Shown one piece after another: positions 43,437 through 51,893 of a stretch of 64,000 nucleotides of DNA (position 1 is its first letter; every line of letters starts with the position of its first letter). This DNA comes from Pokkaliibacter sp. MBI-7. GTDB taxonomy: Bacteria; Pseudomonadota; Gammaproteobacteria; Pseudomonadales; Balneatricaceae. The position numbers and the translations under genes are program-made. The DNA is taken from the NCBI RefSeq assembly GCF_029846635.1, contig NZ_JARVTG010000002.1:847501-911500 (forward strand). The letters are read 5' to 3'. The notes under the pieces are model-generated. The model saw only the letters and a program-made list of their open reading frames with translations, was not told the origin of the DNA and did not search any database.

Positions 43437-44375
43437 ATGAATATTATTGGTCTGGAGACGCTGGTATTCAGCGTCGAAGAGCTGGAAGCCTGCTGCGCTT
43501 TCCTCAGCGATTACGGCCTGCAATGTGTTTCGCAGTCCGCCAGCAGCGCACGCTTTGAGGCTGAAGACGGCACAGCGGTGGAAATTCATACCGACGATGT
43601 GGCGGGACTGCCGAAAACCGACATTCCCTCCCCTGCACTACGCGAAACCGTCTACGGTGTGGTCTCAGCCAGCGTGCTGGATGAGATCAGGCAGGAGCTG
43701 AGCAAGGATCGCGAGGTGCTCTGCGATGAAGACGGCACACTGCACAGTGTCGATGACGAGGGCTTTGCACTGGCATTCAAAGTCAGCCAGCGTCGCACTC
43801 TTGATTCACGACCTGATCTGACCAATACGCCGGGACACACCCCGCAGCGCCCGGTGAATCAGCCTGGGGTGGACCCACAACGTCCGGCCAGACCCCTGAC
43901 CCTGTCCCACGTGGTGTACTTCGTCAATAACGCGGCCAAAGCCGAAGCCTTTTATGAACGGCTGGGCTTTCGCACCTCCGATCGCTTTGAAGGCGTCGGC
44001 CCCTTTATGCGTCCGGCAGGCAGCGATGATCACCACTGCCTGTTCATGATCGAAACGCCCCCCTTCGTCAGAGGATGTGAGCATTTCACCTTCCATATGG
44101 GCAGCGGCACCGAGGTATTGCAGGCCGGTACCCAGCTGGCCAGCAAGGGCTGGAACAGCTTCTGGGGCCCCGGTCGCCATATCTTTGGCTCCAACTGGTT
44201 CTGGTATTTCAACAGTCCGCTGGGTTGCCATATCGAATACGACGCCGACATGGACAAGCATGATGATGAGTGGGCCGCCCGACAGGCACCGCTGAGTGCC
44301 GACACCTCGCAACTGTTCCTGTTCACCGGGGCCGCCAAATGGGTGCCCGGTGGTCCGCCCCCCAAATCAGCCTGA
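43437..44375 (+). CDS. VOC-superfamily extradiol-type dioxygenase
   Basis: A 312-residue two-module VOC protein. The first module (1-110) is degenerate; the second (about 150-285) carries a plausible 2-His-1-carboxylate set: His in LSHVVYFV, His in HFTFHMG and Glu in GCHIEYDAD. This matches type I extradiol dioxygenases acting on catechol-like rings, with a linker rich in Pro between modules. In context it should cleave the hydroxylated ring. Could also be a VOC enzyme of other chemistry; the fold is firm, the reaction less so. Confidence 0.82.
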   Translation: MNIIGLETLVFSVEELEACCAFLSDYGLQCVSQSASSARFEAEDGTAVEIHTDDVAGLPKTDIPSPALRETVYGVVSASVLDEIRQELSKDREVLCDEDGTLHSVDDEGFALAFKVSQRRTLDSRPDLTNTPGHTPQRPVNQPGVDPQRPARPLTLSHVVYFVNNAAKAEAFYERLGFRTSDRFEGVGPFMRPAGSDDHHCLFMIETPPFVRGCEHFTFHMGSGTEVLQAGTQLASKGWNSFWGPGRHIFGSNWFWYFNSPLGCHIEYDADMDKHDDEWAARQAPLSADTSQLFLFTGAAKWVPGGPPPKSA

Positions 44376-44389
44376 CAGCAGCCGCAGCC

Positions 44390-44749
44390 ATGGCCCTGCA
44401 ACGCCCCTTCAGATTGTGTTCACTGGCTGAACTGCACGCCAGCGAGGTCGCGGGATTCGACCCGCTGGCGCAGGGCAAGGATGCCCTGCTGGCACTGATC
44501 TGCGATGAGCAGGTGCATGCCTATCTTAATCGCTGCCCTCATGAGCCCGTGACGATGGAGTACCGCAAAGACAAATTTCTGTCTGGTAAAAGACAACACA
44601 TCATGTGCTTCGCCCACGGCGCCCGTTTTGAAAAGGATACGGGCCTATGTATTCACGGCCCCTGTCTTGGGAAAAGCCTGCAGCGAATAACAACCCATAT
44701 TCAGGACGGCGATATTTATATCGATCTTGAGGAGTTAATACAGGCATGA
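44390..44749 (+). CDS. Rieske-type 2Fe-2S ferredoxin
   Basis: A 119-residue soluble Rieske protein: C-P-H in NRCPHEP and C-x2-H in IMCFAHGARF bind the cluster. Length and the absence of a TM helix indicate a ferredoxin component rather than an oxygenase alpha subunit. Start ATG 44390 lies 14 bp after the dioxygenase gene. It could supply electrons to an oxygenase or reactivate the extradiol enzyme's iron; no reductase gene is adjacent. Confidence 0.88.
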   Translation: MALQRPFRLCSLAELHASEVAGFDPLAQGKDALLALICDEQVHAYLNRCPHEPVTMEYRKDKFLSGKRQHIMCFAHGARFEKDTGLCIHGPCLGKSLQRITTHIQDGDIYIDLEELIQA

Positions 44750-44842
44750 ATACCCGCCGGGTAATTGCACGCGGTTATTCGGCATATCACTGAAGCCATT
44801 CACAAACCCGAAACCACAACAATAAAATCAAGAGGTTTAATC

Positions 44843-46036
44843 ATGTCAGAGAAAACTGCGGGCATACCGCAAGCGTTTATTCTGTTAGCAGGCTGCTGCC
44901 TGCCTATTCTGGGCGCGGTATTACTCGCCCCCGTCCTGCCTTTGATGGAGCAGCATTTTGCTGATAACCCGCACGTCAGCACTCTGGTACCCATTTCCCT
45001 GACGATTCCGGCACTGATGATTGCCCTGTTCGCCCCACTCTCCGGCACAATCGCTGATCGCTTTGGCCGCAAACGCTGCCTGCTTATCTGCATCGGCTTC
45101 TATGCGCTGTGCGGCATCCTGCCGTTGTGGCTCGATTCGCTGGGTCTGATTGTGCTCAGCCGTGCCGGGATCGGTATTGCCGAAGCGGGCATCATGACCT
45201 GTTGCACCGCCCTGATGGGCGACTACTTTCATGGTCGGCAGCGTGAGCGCATCTTCGCCCTGCAAATGGTTGCCACATCGCTGTCTGCCGCCATCTTTAT
45301 CGCGCTGGGCGGAGTACTCGCACAGCATGACTGGCGTATTCCCTTCTGGGTTTACAGCGCAGGTTTCATCTTTCTGCCTTTAATGGCGGCTCTGCTGTGG
45401 GAGCCTGCTGCACAGCAGGCGGATTCACATCCAGAAAATACCACACTGGCACCCATGCCCTGGCGGCCTCTCCTGCCCCTGTGTCTGCTCAGTCTGTTTG
45501 CCGGTATCAGCCTGTTTATCGTACCGGTACAGGCGGGCTATCTGCTGAATCTGCTGTCCGTTGATGACCCGGCCAAAATCGGTATGACCATGGGCGCCAA
45601 TCAGCTCGGCGTTCTTATCGGCGCAGCCTCCTTTCGTCTGATCAGCCATTACCGTCGCAGCCTGGTGCTGATGGTGGCCTTTGCCATGACAGCCGCTGGC
45701 AGCCTGCTGATGGCCAGCGCGGCACAGCATCTGCTGCTGACACTGGCTGTCACCCTCAGCGGTATCGGCATGGGTGTCATGCTGCCGAGTCTGATCACCA
45801 GCATCATGGCGCTGGTGGACTTCGATCAGCGCGGTCGTGCTGCCGGCATGTTCAATGCCATGATCTTTCTGGGTGAATTTATCAGCCCCTTGCTGGTGCT
45901 CAGCATCACCCACGGCGTTACTGCCGTCATTCCCCATGCGCTGACCATTATCGCTGCCCTGCAGCTGCTGATCGCCATTCTGGTGGTCATCCGGGTATTG
46001 CCGGTGCGCTCGCCTGCCGTTGCTTTTGACTCCTGA
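44843..46036 (+). CDS. MFS transporter of the ring-degradation cluster
   Basis: A 397-residue, 12-TM major facilitator with the loop 2-3 signature SGTIADRFGRKRCLL and YGLG-type segments in TM5. Resembles DHA1-like exporters and aromatic-acid permeases. In this operon it probably imports the growth substrate or exports a toxic intermediate. AGAGG ribosome site before ATG 44843, nine bases between its stop and the FAH start. Confidence 0.88.
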   Translation: MSEKTAGIPQAFILLAGCCLPILGAVLLAPVLPLMEQHFADNPHVSTLVPISLTIPALMIALFAPLSGTIADRFGRKRCLLICIGFYALCGILPLWLDSLGLIVLSRAGIGIAEAGIMTCCTALMGDYFHGRQRERIFALQMVATSLSAAIFIALGGVLAQHDWRIPFWVYSAGFIFLPLMAALLWEPAAQQADSHPENTTLAPMPWRPLLPLCLLSLFAGISLFIVPVQAGYLLNLLSVDDPAKIGMTMGANQLGVLIGAASFRLISHYRRSLVLMVAFAMTAAGSLLMASAAQHLLLTLAVTLSGIGMGVMLPSLITSIMALVDFDQRGRAAGMFNAMIFLGEFISPLLVLSITHGVTAVIPHALTIIAALQLLIAILVVIRVLPVRSPAVAFDS

Positions 46037-46045
46037 GGAGCTGTT

Positions 46046-47029
46046 ATGAAACTGGCCAGTCTGAAATCAAACTCATGCCGTGACGGACGCCTGATCGTCG
46101 TCTCCCGGGATCTGCAACGGGCGGCCTTTGCCGACGGCATCGCCTCGACGCTGCTGGATGCCATGGAGCGCTGGCAGCAGGTTCACAGCGAACTGAACGC
46201 GCTCTATGTGGCCTTGAATCAGGGTGATGTCGAGAGTTTCGCCTTTGATCCGCGTGCCTGCACGGCACCGTTGCCACGTACCTATCAATGGCTCGACGGC
46301 TCAGCATTTCTCAGCCATTCGGCGCTGATGCAAACCGCCTTCAACCTGCCAGCGATTGAGGGTATCGAGCAGATTCCACTGATGTACCAGGGCGCCGGAG
46401 ATGACTTTATTGGCGGCTATGACCCCATTCCGTTGCCCAGCGAACAACATGGCATCGATTTCGAGGGTGAAGTAGCAGTGATCGTGGATGACGTACCCAT
46501 GGGCTGCTCTGCCGCACAGGCGCTGTCTCATATCAGGCTAATCGTGCAACTCAACGACGTCAGCCTGCGCGCACTGGCACCGCGCGAAATGAAAACCGGC
46601 TTTGGCTTTCTGCAGGCCAAACCCTCGACCAGCTTCGCGCCGCTGGCCATAACCCCTGATGAGCTGGGTGAGCACTGGCACGATGGCCGCCTCACACTGC
46701 CACTGACCGTTCAATGGAATGGTGAGTGGTTTGGTAATCCGAGTGGCGCCGCGATGCAGTTTGGCTTTCATCAGCTGATTGCCCACGCTGCCCTGACCCG
46801 CAACCTGAGTGCAGGTACCCTGGTCGGCTCAGGTACGTTCTCCAACCCGGATCGCCGGGTGGGTTCTGCCTGCATTTCCGAGCGCCGCGCCATTGAAATG
46901 ATTGCCAGCGGAGGCCAGCCCAGCACGCCCTTTATGGCTTTTGGCGACCGCATTCAGATGGACATCCGCGATGAAAACGGCCTGTCGCTGTTCGGCGGTA
47001 TTGATCAGGAGGTGGTGCGTGCCTGCTGA
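46046..47029 (+). CDS. Fumarylacetoacetate hydrolase (FAH) family protein
   Basis: A 327-residue FAH-family enzyme with metal-ligand Glu/Asp residues in IDFEGEVAVIVDD and QLNDVSLRALAPREM, and the C-terminal LVGSGTFSNPD block. The family hydrolyses or tautomerises dicarbonyl ring-cleavage products (fumarylacetoacetate, fumarylpyruvate, 2-oxohept-3-ene dioates). It has an N-terminal extension of the typical long FAH type. Strong GAGGAG ribosome site. It likely processes the product of the VOC dioxygenase. Confidence 0.9.
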   Translation: MKLASLKSNSCRDGRLIVVSRDLQRAAFADGIASTLLDAMERWQQVHSELNALYVALNQGDVESFAFDPRACTAPLPRTYQWLDGSAFLSHSALMQTAFNLPAIEGIEQIPLMYQGAGDDFIGGYDPIPLPSEQHGIDFEGEVAVIVDDVPMGCSAAQALSHIRLIVQLNDVSLRALAPREMKTGFGFLQAKPSTSFAPLAITPDELGEHWHDGRLTLPLTVQWNGEWFGNPSGAAMQFGFHQLIAHAALTRNLSAGTLVGSGTFSNPDRRVGSACISERRAIEMIASGGQPSTPFMAFGDRIQMDIRDENGLSLFGGIDQEVVRAC

Positions 47030-47076
47030 GGCATGCCCCATCGCAATCACTTCTGCTGTCAATTGAGAACCACACC

Positions 47077-47880
47077 ATGATGCCTTCCCCCACGCGTCGC
47101 ATCGTCGACCTGTCCGTCACCCTGGAAAACAACCCCTACACCGATCCGCCGCCACTGCTGCCGAAGATCGAATACACCGATCACCAGCAGGGCTGGGCGG
47201 AAATGGCCGGCATGTTCCCCGGCCTCAACAAGGAAGATCTGCCCGGTGATGAGTCCTGGGCGGCGGAACGTATGGTCATTACCCCGCACAACGGTACCCA
47301 TATGGATGCCCCCTGGCACTATGCCTCGGTCACCGATACGGCTCTGACAGAGGGAGGCCGGCCGGCTTACGGCATCGATGAACTGCCGCTGGACTGGTGT
47401 CTGCAACCCGGCGTGAAGCTCGACTTTCGCCATCTGCCCGATGGCTATGTGGTCACCGCCGCCGAGGTAGAGGCTGAACTGCAGCGTATCGGCCATCAAC
47501 TGCAGCCGCTGGATATTGTGCTGGTCAACACCCGCGCCGGAGCGGTGTATGGGCAGCCGGGGTATCTGGAAGCCGGTATCGGCATGGGCCGTGAAGCAAC
47601 CCTTTATCTGCTGGAACGTGGCGTGCGAGTAGTAGGCACGGATGCCTGGAGCTGGGATGCCCCGTTCAGGTTTACCCGCGAACGTTTCGCTGCCAGCGGC
47701 GATGCGTCACTGATCTGGGAAGGCCATAAGGCCGGTCGGGATATTGGCTATGGTCAGATGGAAAAGCTGGCCAATCTGGAGCAGTTGCCTGCCGATGGTT
47801 TTCTGGTGAGCTGTTTCCCTTACAAGATCAAGGGTGCCTCGGCAGGCTTTACCCGCGCCGTCGCGATCTTTGCTGAATAA
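47077..47880 (+). CDS. Cyclase-family metal hydrolase (kynurenine formamidase/isatin hydrolase type)
   Basis: A 267-residue PF04199 cyclase-family protein. The metal-binding HNGTHMDAPWH motif (HxGTHxDxPxH) is intact, and DLSVTLENNPYTDPP is the usual N-terminus. Known members hydrolyse formyl-kynurenine, isatin or other cyclic/formyl amides. In this cluster it suggests that the substrate or an intermediate carries an amide, formyl or lactam group. Last gene of the operon, followed by a terminator. Confidence 0.88.
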   Translation: MMPSPTRRIVDLSVTLENNPYTDPPPLLPKIEYTDHQQGWAEMAGMFPGLNKEDLPGDESWAAERMVITPHNGTHMDAPWHYASVTDTALTEGGRPAYGIDELPLDWCLQPGVKLDFRHLPDGYVVTAAEVEAELQRIGHQLQPLDIVLVNTRAGAVYGQPGYLEAGIGMGREATLYLLERGVRVVGTDAWSWDAPFRFTRERFAASGDASLIWEGHKAGRDIGYGQMEKLANLEQLPADGFLVSCFPYKIKGASAGFTRAVAIFAE

Positions 47881-47933
47881 CCACTTGAACAGTACACCAC
47901 ATCAAACGTCATTTACCTGTGTTGCACTGATTG

Positions 47934-47961
47934 CGGATGGTTAACACCCATCCGTTTTTTT
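47934..47961 (+). terminator. Rho-independent terminator of the ring-degradation operon
   Basis: CGGATGG (47934-47940) pairs with CCATCCG (47948-47954), 7-base loop, followed directly by seven T residues. It starts 53 bases past the cyclase stop. Confidence 0.85.
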
Positions 47962-48063
47962 ATCTCTGTACCTACTTTACTTTCCGCAGTCTGCTCGCTA
48001 TTTACCCGCCACATCCTTCTTGCTAATGATTTCACTTTTTCCGTTTCTGGCGTTTTTATTCGG

Positions 48064-48097
48064 CATAAAAAAAGCACTGATATTTAGTCAGTGCTTT
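48064..48097 (-). terminator. Rho-independent terminator of the outer-membrane channel gene
   Basis: Ten-base perfect arms (48071-48080 with 48088-48097, AAAGCACTGA/TCAGTGCTTT) and a 7-base loop, followed on the minus strand by T-rich sequence. It lies 39 bases past the stop at 48136. Confidence 0.85.
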
Positions 48098-48135
48098 CAA
48101 TAGGGAAATGAATATCAGATCAGTGATGTAGCGTA

Positions 48136-49038
48136 TTAAAAACGCGTAGCGAAATTTAGCCAGAGATTTGCACCCTCAGCCCGATTTTTCACTTGGGTTT
48201 CTTTTTGATAGCTGACGCTCAGCTCGGCTCCGGTATTGAAACGCCAGTTAATCGAAGGGCCAAAGGCCAGTGCCTGCCCGCGGTTACCATCAGCGGCGAC
48301 TCCCGCTCCCTTATCATCCGTTGTCTGCTTCAGCCAGTAGCCCGTCACGCCGAGGCGCAGACTGCGGTTAAGGTTGTAGCCAGCGGCATAGTCGACCACC
48401 AGCTCCTGGCCGGAACGGTAATCGGTATCCTTATTCTCGAAGTTGACGATATAGCGTGCTGCAGCACCTGCCTCCCAGCCGGGCTGCTGCATATCGACGT
48501 AGTGATACCCCAGCACGGGCTGCACTGACCAGTGATTCAGGCCGGGATTGGTCAGACGATGAGCGTCATAGCTGCCCGTCGGTGCCACGGTGTCGAGGCC
48601 AACCACATAGCTGTTCGGTCCGCGCTGCCAGTGCAAACCGGCGGTCAGTGTTATGTCTGCCAGCCCGCCACGGCTGTCCTGACCGCCAAACAGCTGAGTT
48701 TTCTGATCAATGACGTAGGGGGCGACCAGCTGGAACCACAAATCACCTCCAGCCGCTTTGGTTTCAGTTACTTTGATCAGCCTGCTGGTTTCTACCAGCA
48801 CATCGACCTTGAAGCCGGCAGGAATATCTTTGCCATTGCCATCTTTCAATTTGTCGGCACTGTATTGGCTGGTTTGGAACATGGCATAAGTGCCCGCGAA
48901 AGGAGGAATAGCACCCGCATAGAATTGCGAGCTGCCTAATCCGTATTGGGTATTACCGTTTTCTGCAGAAAATACCGGGGTAGCCATCATTGCGGGCACG
49001 GCACCAGCAAGACAGCAGCATATTGCTACTTTTTTCAT
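48136..49038 (-). CDS. Outer-membrane MetA-pathway/SphA-like channel protein
   Basis: A 300-residue protein with a signal peptide ending near PVFSA and a beta-barrel pattern finishing in a C-terminal Phe (LNFATRF). It resembles the phenol meta-pathway transporter family (PF13557), which is typically encoded beside aromatic degradation genes and thought to pass hydrophobic substrates through the outer membrane. Its position converging on the ring-degradation operon supports this. It is transcribed alone with its own terminator. Confidence 0.85.
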   Translation of the reverse strand: MKKVAICCCLAGAVPAMMATPVFSAENGNTQYGLGSSQFYAGAIPPFAGTYAMFQTSQYSADKLKDGNGKDIPAGFKVDVLVETSRLIKVTETKAAGGDLWFQLVAPYVIDQKTQLFGGQDSRGGLADITLTAGLHWQRGPNSYVVGLDTVAPTGSYDAHRLTNPGLNHWSVQPVLGYHYVDMQQPGWEAGAAARYIVNFENKDTDYRSGQELVVDYAAGYNLNRSLRLGVTGYWLKQTTDDKGAGVAADGNRGQALAFGPSINWRFNTGAELSVSYQKETQVKNRAEGANLWLNFATRF

Positions 49039-49350
49039 AAAGGATCTCTTTCATGGAGTTATTCTTATTCATGAACGGCAATAAAAAAGAGGATGGGGAA
49101 TTAGCAATCATATTCGGTATGCAACACCGATTTTTCCTCTGACTTTATTGCGCTGCCTTGACAGGTTAATGGACTTGGCAATATGGATAAAAGCCATTTA
49201 ATCAATGCAAGGTATCACTGTCATGGATAGATTGGCCTGAAACTCGGTCGCGAGTTCATGGCCGTTCCGGCACGGTCTGACCGACAGGTGACAAGCACAC
49301 ACACCCGCTTTGCTGCAGGACGTTTGGATCCATTACCTCCACGCCATTTT

Positions 49351-49364
49351 GCAAATATGTTTGC
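49351..49364. promoter_or_regulatory. GCAAA-N4-TTTGC inverted repeat, copy A
   Basis: GCAAATATGTTTGC, extended by one more pair (T/A) to 16 bp, about 150 bases upstream of the predicted sigma-54 start point: an enhancer-like distance. Confidence 0.5.
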
Positions 49365-49445
49365 ACAAAGGCGCCATATCTGTCTTGCCCATGACAGTCA
49401 CCAACCCAAAAACCGCCTGAACAGCAGGTAAAAACATCAAGATAA

Positions 49446-49459
49446 GCAAATATTTTTGC
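49446..49459. promoter_or_regulatory. GCAAA-N4-TTTGC inverted repeat, copy B
   Basis: GCAAATATTTTTGC, 95 bp after copy A and just upstream of the sigma-54 promoter. Confidence 0.5.
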
Positions 49460-49473
49460 ATTAGATGATTTTA

Positions 49474-49488
49474 TGGCACAGACCTTGC
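49474..49488 (+). promoter_or_regulatory. Consensus sigma-54 (RpoN) promoter of glnHPQ
   Basis: TGGCAC-N5-TTGC (TGGCACAGACCTTGC) matches the -24/-12 consensus exactly, with the GG and GC doublets spaced correctly. Transcription would start near 49499, about 155 bases before glnH. In E. coli glnHPQ is also transcribed from an NtrC-activated sigma-54 promoter, which strengthens the call. Confidence 0.75.
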
Positions 49489-49547
49489 CCCTATTCCCTT
49501 CAAGGACAGTAGCTCTGTGCACATTGCTGTGCTTTCGCCTTTGTAAT

Positions 49548-49561
49548 GCAAATATTTGTGC
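49548..49561. promoter_or_regulatory. GCAAA-type inverted repeat, copy C
   Basis: GCAAATATTTGTGC, 12 of 14 positions identical with copy A, 102 bp after copy B, within the presumed leader. Confidence 0.4.
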
Positions 49562-49655
49562 TTTATAAATAAATTGCGCAACGATGATTGCACAAAAACA
49601 AAGCAAAGCTGTTCGAAAACGCACCATTTGAACTCACTCTTTTGAGGAAACGTCG

Positions 49656-50393
49656 ATGAGAACACTCGTAAAACTGCTCGCAGGCGCATTACTGACGTTC
49701 AACGTGGCCACTGCTGGCGCCAGCCAGCTGATCGTGGCGACCGATACCGCATTCGTCCCTTTCGAGTTCAAGGAAGGTGATCACTATGTCGGTTTTGACA
49801 TTGACCTGTGGGATGCCATTGCCACGGAACTGAAGCTCGATTACCAGCTACGGTCCATGGACTTCTCCGGCATCATCCCTTCACTGCAGACCGGTCAGGT
49901 AGACGTGGCACTGGCCGGCATCACTATCAAGCCAGAGCGCCAGCAAGTGATTGACTTCTCTGATGGTTACTACGACAGCGGCTTTCTGCTGATGGTCCCT
50001 GCTGACAGCAAGATCACTGGTGCTGCAGATCTGGCGGGCAAAACTGTCGCCGTGAAGACAGGCACCTCGGCGTCTGACTATGCCGAGAAGAATTTCAAAG
50101 GCACTGAACTGCGCAAATTCCCCAACATCGATGATGCCTACCTTGAACTGCGCACCGGCCGTGTGGATGCCGCCATGCACGACACCCCTAACGTGCTGTA
50201 TTACATCAACAAGGCAGGTAATGGTCAGGTCAAGGCGGTGGGTGAACAGATGATGGCACAGCAATACGGCATCGCCTTCCCCAAGGGCAGCGAGCTGGTG
50301 GCCAAAGTCAACAAGGTGCTGGCGGAAATGAAAGCCGATGGCCGCTACGACGCTATTTACGTCAAGTGGTTTGGTCAGAAAGCGCCCAAGTAA
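49656..50393 (+). CDS. glnH: Glutamine-type ABC transporter substrate-binding protein
   Basis: A 245-residue periplasmic binding protein with signal peptide (cleavage near AGAS) and very close family blocks to E. coli GlnH: ATDTAFVPFEFKEGDHYVGFD, MDFSGIIPSLQTGQVD and IDFSDGYYDSG. It delivers glutamine or a related ligand to GlnP/GlnQ. Preceded by a sigma-54 promoter; followed after a strong hairpin by glnP. Specificity for glutamine is inferred from homology; the downstream hydrolase hints that a derivative may be the real ligand. Confidence 0.9.
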   Translation: MRTLVKLLAGALLTFNVATAGASQLIVATDTAFVPFEFKEGDHYVGFDIDLWDAIATELKLDYQLRSMDFSGIIPSLQTGQVDVALAGITIKPERQQVIDFSDGYYDSGFLLMVPADSKITGAADLAGKTVAVKTGTSASDYAEKNFKGTELRKFPNIDDAYLELRTGRVDAAMHDTPNVLYYINKAGNGQVKAVGEQMMAQQYGIAFPKGSELVAKVNKVLAEMKADGRYDAIYVKWFGQKAPK

Positions 50394-50449
50394 TCACTGG
50401 CTGTAACAGCTGAACGGCCGCGTGCCTCAGCACACAGCAGGGTAGCCAC

Positions 50450-50475
50450 GCAACCGGCTGACAGCAGCCGGTTGC
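50450..50475 (+). other. Intercistronic hairpin between glnH and glnP
   Basis: An 11-bp perfect stem (GCAACCGGCTG with CAGCCGGTTGC) and a 4-base loop, no T-run. Such hairpins protect upstream binding-protein mRNA and lower downstream expression in many ABC operons. Confidence 0.65.
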
Positions 50476-50511
50476 AGTCACACAACGGATTACTCGCGGA
50501 GGGTTATCTGT

Positions 50512-51168
50512 ATGCAGATCGACTGGTCGATCATTCTCGACTTCCTGCCTCAGTTACTTAAAGGGGCACAGGTCACGATTCATATCACACTGTTTGGTCT
50601 GGTCGGTGGCCTGATTCTCGGTGGTATCGCCGGGCTGATGCGTGCCTACGGTGGCCGCGTGCTGAATGCCATTGCCTTTACCTACATTGAGCTGATCCGT
50701 GGCACCCCCATCGTGGTGCAGGTGATGTTCCTGTATTTTGCCCTGCCAGTGCTGGCTGGCATTCGGATTGACCCGATGTCCGCAGCTATTCTCGCCATCA
50801 TCGTTAATGCCGGTGCCTACATTGCTGAAATAGCCCGAGGTGCCCTGCTTTCTATTTCCAAAGGGCTGACCGAAGCCGGTCTGGCGATGGGTCTGCCGCA
50901 CTGGAAGGTGCTGCTGTATATCACCGGCCCGCTGGCCTTCCGCCGCCTGATCCCACCACTGGGTAACCAGTGCATCGTCAGCCTCAAGGATACGTCGCTG
51001 TTTATTGTCATCGGTGTCGGTGAACTGACCCGTACCGGACAGGAAATCATGGCCGCCAACTTCCGCGCCGTCGAAATCTGGGCCGCCGTTGCCATCATCT
51101 ATCTGGTCATGACCGGCACACTCACCCTGCTGCTGCGCATCATCGAAAAGCGGATGAGAATTCTATGA
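50512..51168 (+). CDS. glnP: Glutamine-type ABC transporter permease
   Basis: A 218-residue inner-membrane permease of the HisMQ family with about five TM segments. IELIRGTPIVVQVMFLYF and the EAA loop (TEAGLAMGLPHWKVLLYITGPLAFR) that docks to the ATPase are clear. It forms a homodimer with two GlnQ subunits. GGAGGG ribosome site; ATGA overlap with glnQ. Confidence 0.93.
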   Translation: MQIDWSIILDFLPQLLKGAQVTIHITLFGLVGGLILGGIAGLMRAYGGRVLNAIAFTYIELIRGTPIVVQVMFLYFALPVLAGIRIDPMSAAILAIIVNAGAYIAEIARGALLSISKGLTEAGLAMGLPHWKVLLYITGPLAFRRLIPPLGNQCIVSLKDTSLFIVIGVGELTRTGQEIMAANFRAVEIWAAVAIIYLVMTGTLTLLLRIIEKRMRIL

Positions 51169-51893
51169 GCATCATTCAGTTCAACAACACCTCAAAACAC
51201 TTCGGCAACCTCAAGGTGCTAGACGGTGTCGACCTGTCGATCAACAGTGGCGAAGTGGTCGTGCTGATCGGCCCGTCAGGCTCAGGCAAATCCACCCTGC
51301 TGCGCTGTATCAACGGGCTGGAAACCATTACCGGTGGGGACTTAATTGTTGACGGTATCAGTGTCACAGCGGGTGCCCGACAACTACGCCTGATCCGTCA
51401 GGAAGCCGGCATGGTGTTCCAGCAGTTCAATCTTTTCCCCCAGCTGACCGCGCTGGAAAACGTCGCCTTCGGCCCGCTGAAAGTACGCGGTGCCAGTAAG
51501 AAAGACGCACAGCTGCAGGCTCAGGCACTGCTGGAGAAAGTGGGACTCGGCGCACGCGCCGGCCATTACCCTGCGGAGCTTTCCGGTGGGCAGCAGCAGC
51601 GTGTGGCCATCGCCCGGGCGCTGGCCATCAAACCCAAAGTGATGCTGTTTGACGAGCCTACCTCGGCGCTGGACCCGGAGCTCAAGCAGGAAGTGCTCAA
51701 CGTCATGCGTCAACTGGCGGAAGAAGGCATGACCATGATCGTGGTCACCCACGAGATCAGCTTCGCCAAACAGGTCGGCACCCGCCTGATTTTTATGGAG
51801 CACGGCAAGATCACCGTCGATGGTGAACCCCGCAGCACCATTGATTCCCCTCCCAATGACCGCCTGAAGGACTTCCTGAAACATGTCGATTAA
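51165..51893 (+). CDS. glnQ: Glutamine-type ABC transporter ATP-binding protein
   Basis: A 242-residue ABC ATPase: Walker A GPSGSGKST, Q-loop at VFQQFNLFP, signature LSGGQQQRVAIARAL, Walker B VMLFDEPTSALD and switch His in VVTHEI. Typical polar amino-acid transporter ATPase. Start overlaps glnP by 4 bp and its end overlaps the C45 hydrolase start by 11 bp, so all three are translationally coupled. Confidence 0.95.
   Translation: MSIIQFNNTSKHFGNLKVLDGVDLSINSGEVVVLIGPSGSGKSTLLRCINGLETITGGDLIVDGISVTAGARQLRLIRQEAGMVFQQFNLFPQLTALENVAFGPLKVRGASKKDAQLQAQALLEKVGLGARAGHYPAELSGGQQQRVAIARALAIKPKVMLFDEPTSALDPELKQEVLNVMRQLAEEGMTMIVVTHEISFAKQVGTRLIFMEHGKITVDGEPRSTIDSPPNDRLKDFLKHVD

Larger units (their letters stand above)
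49039..49655. other. Divergent regulatory region upstream of glnH
   Basis: 617 bases between the channel gene and glnH. It contains a consensus sigma-54 promoter and three copies of a GCAAA-type inverted repeat (separate entries). A 123-codon open frame on the minus strand (49256-49627) has no family resemblance and overlaps these sites, so I do not call it a gene. Confidence 0.6.

Noticed and set aside
49256..49627. 123-codon minus-strand open frame upstream of glnH
   Set aside because: It covers the sigma-54 promoter and the inverted repeats, has no family resemblance and no clear ribosome site.
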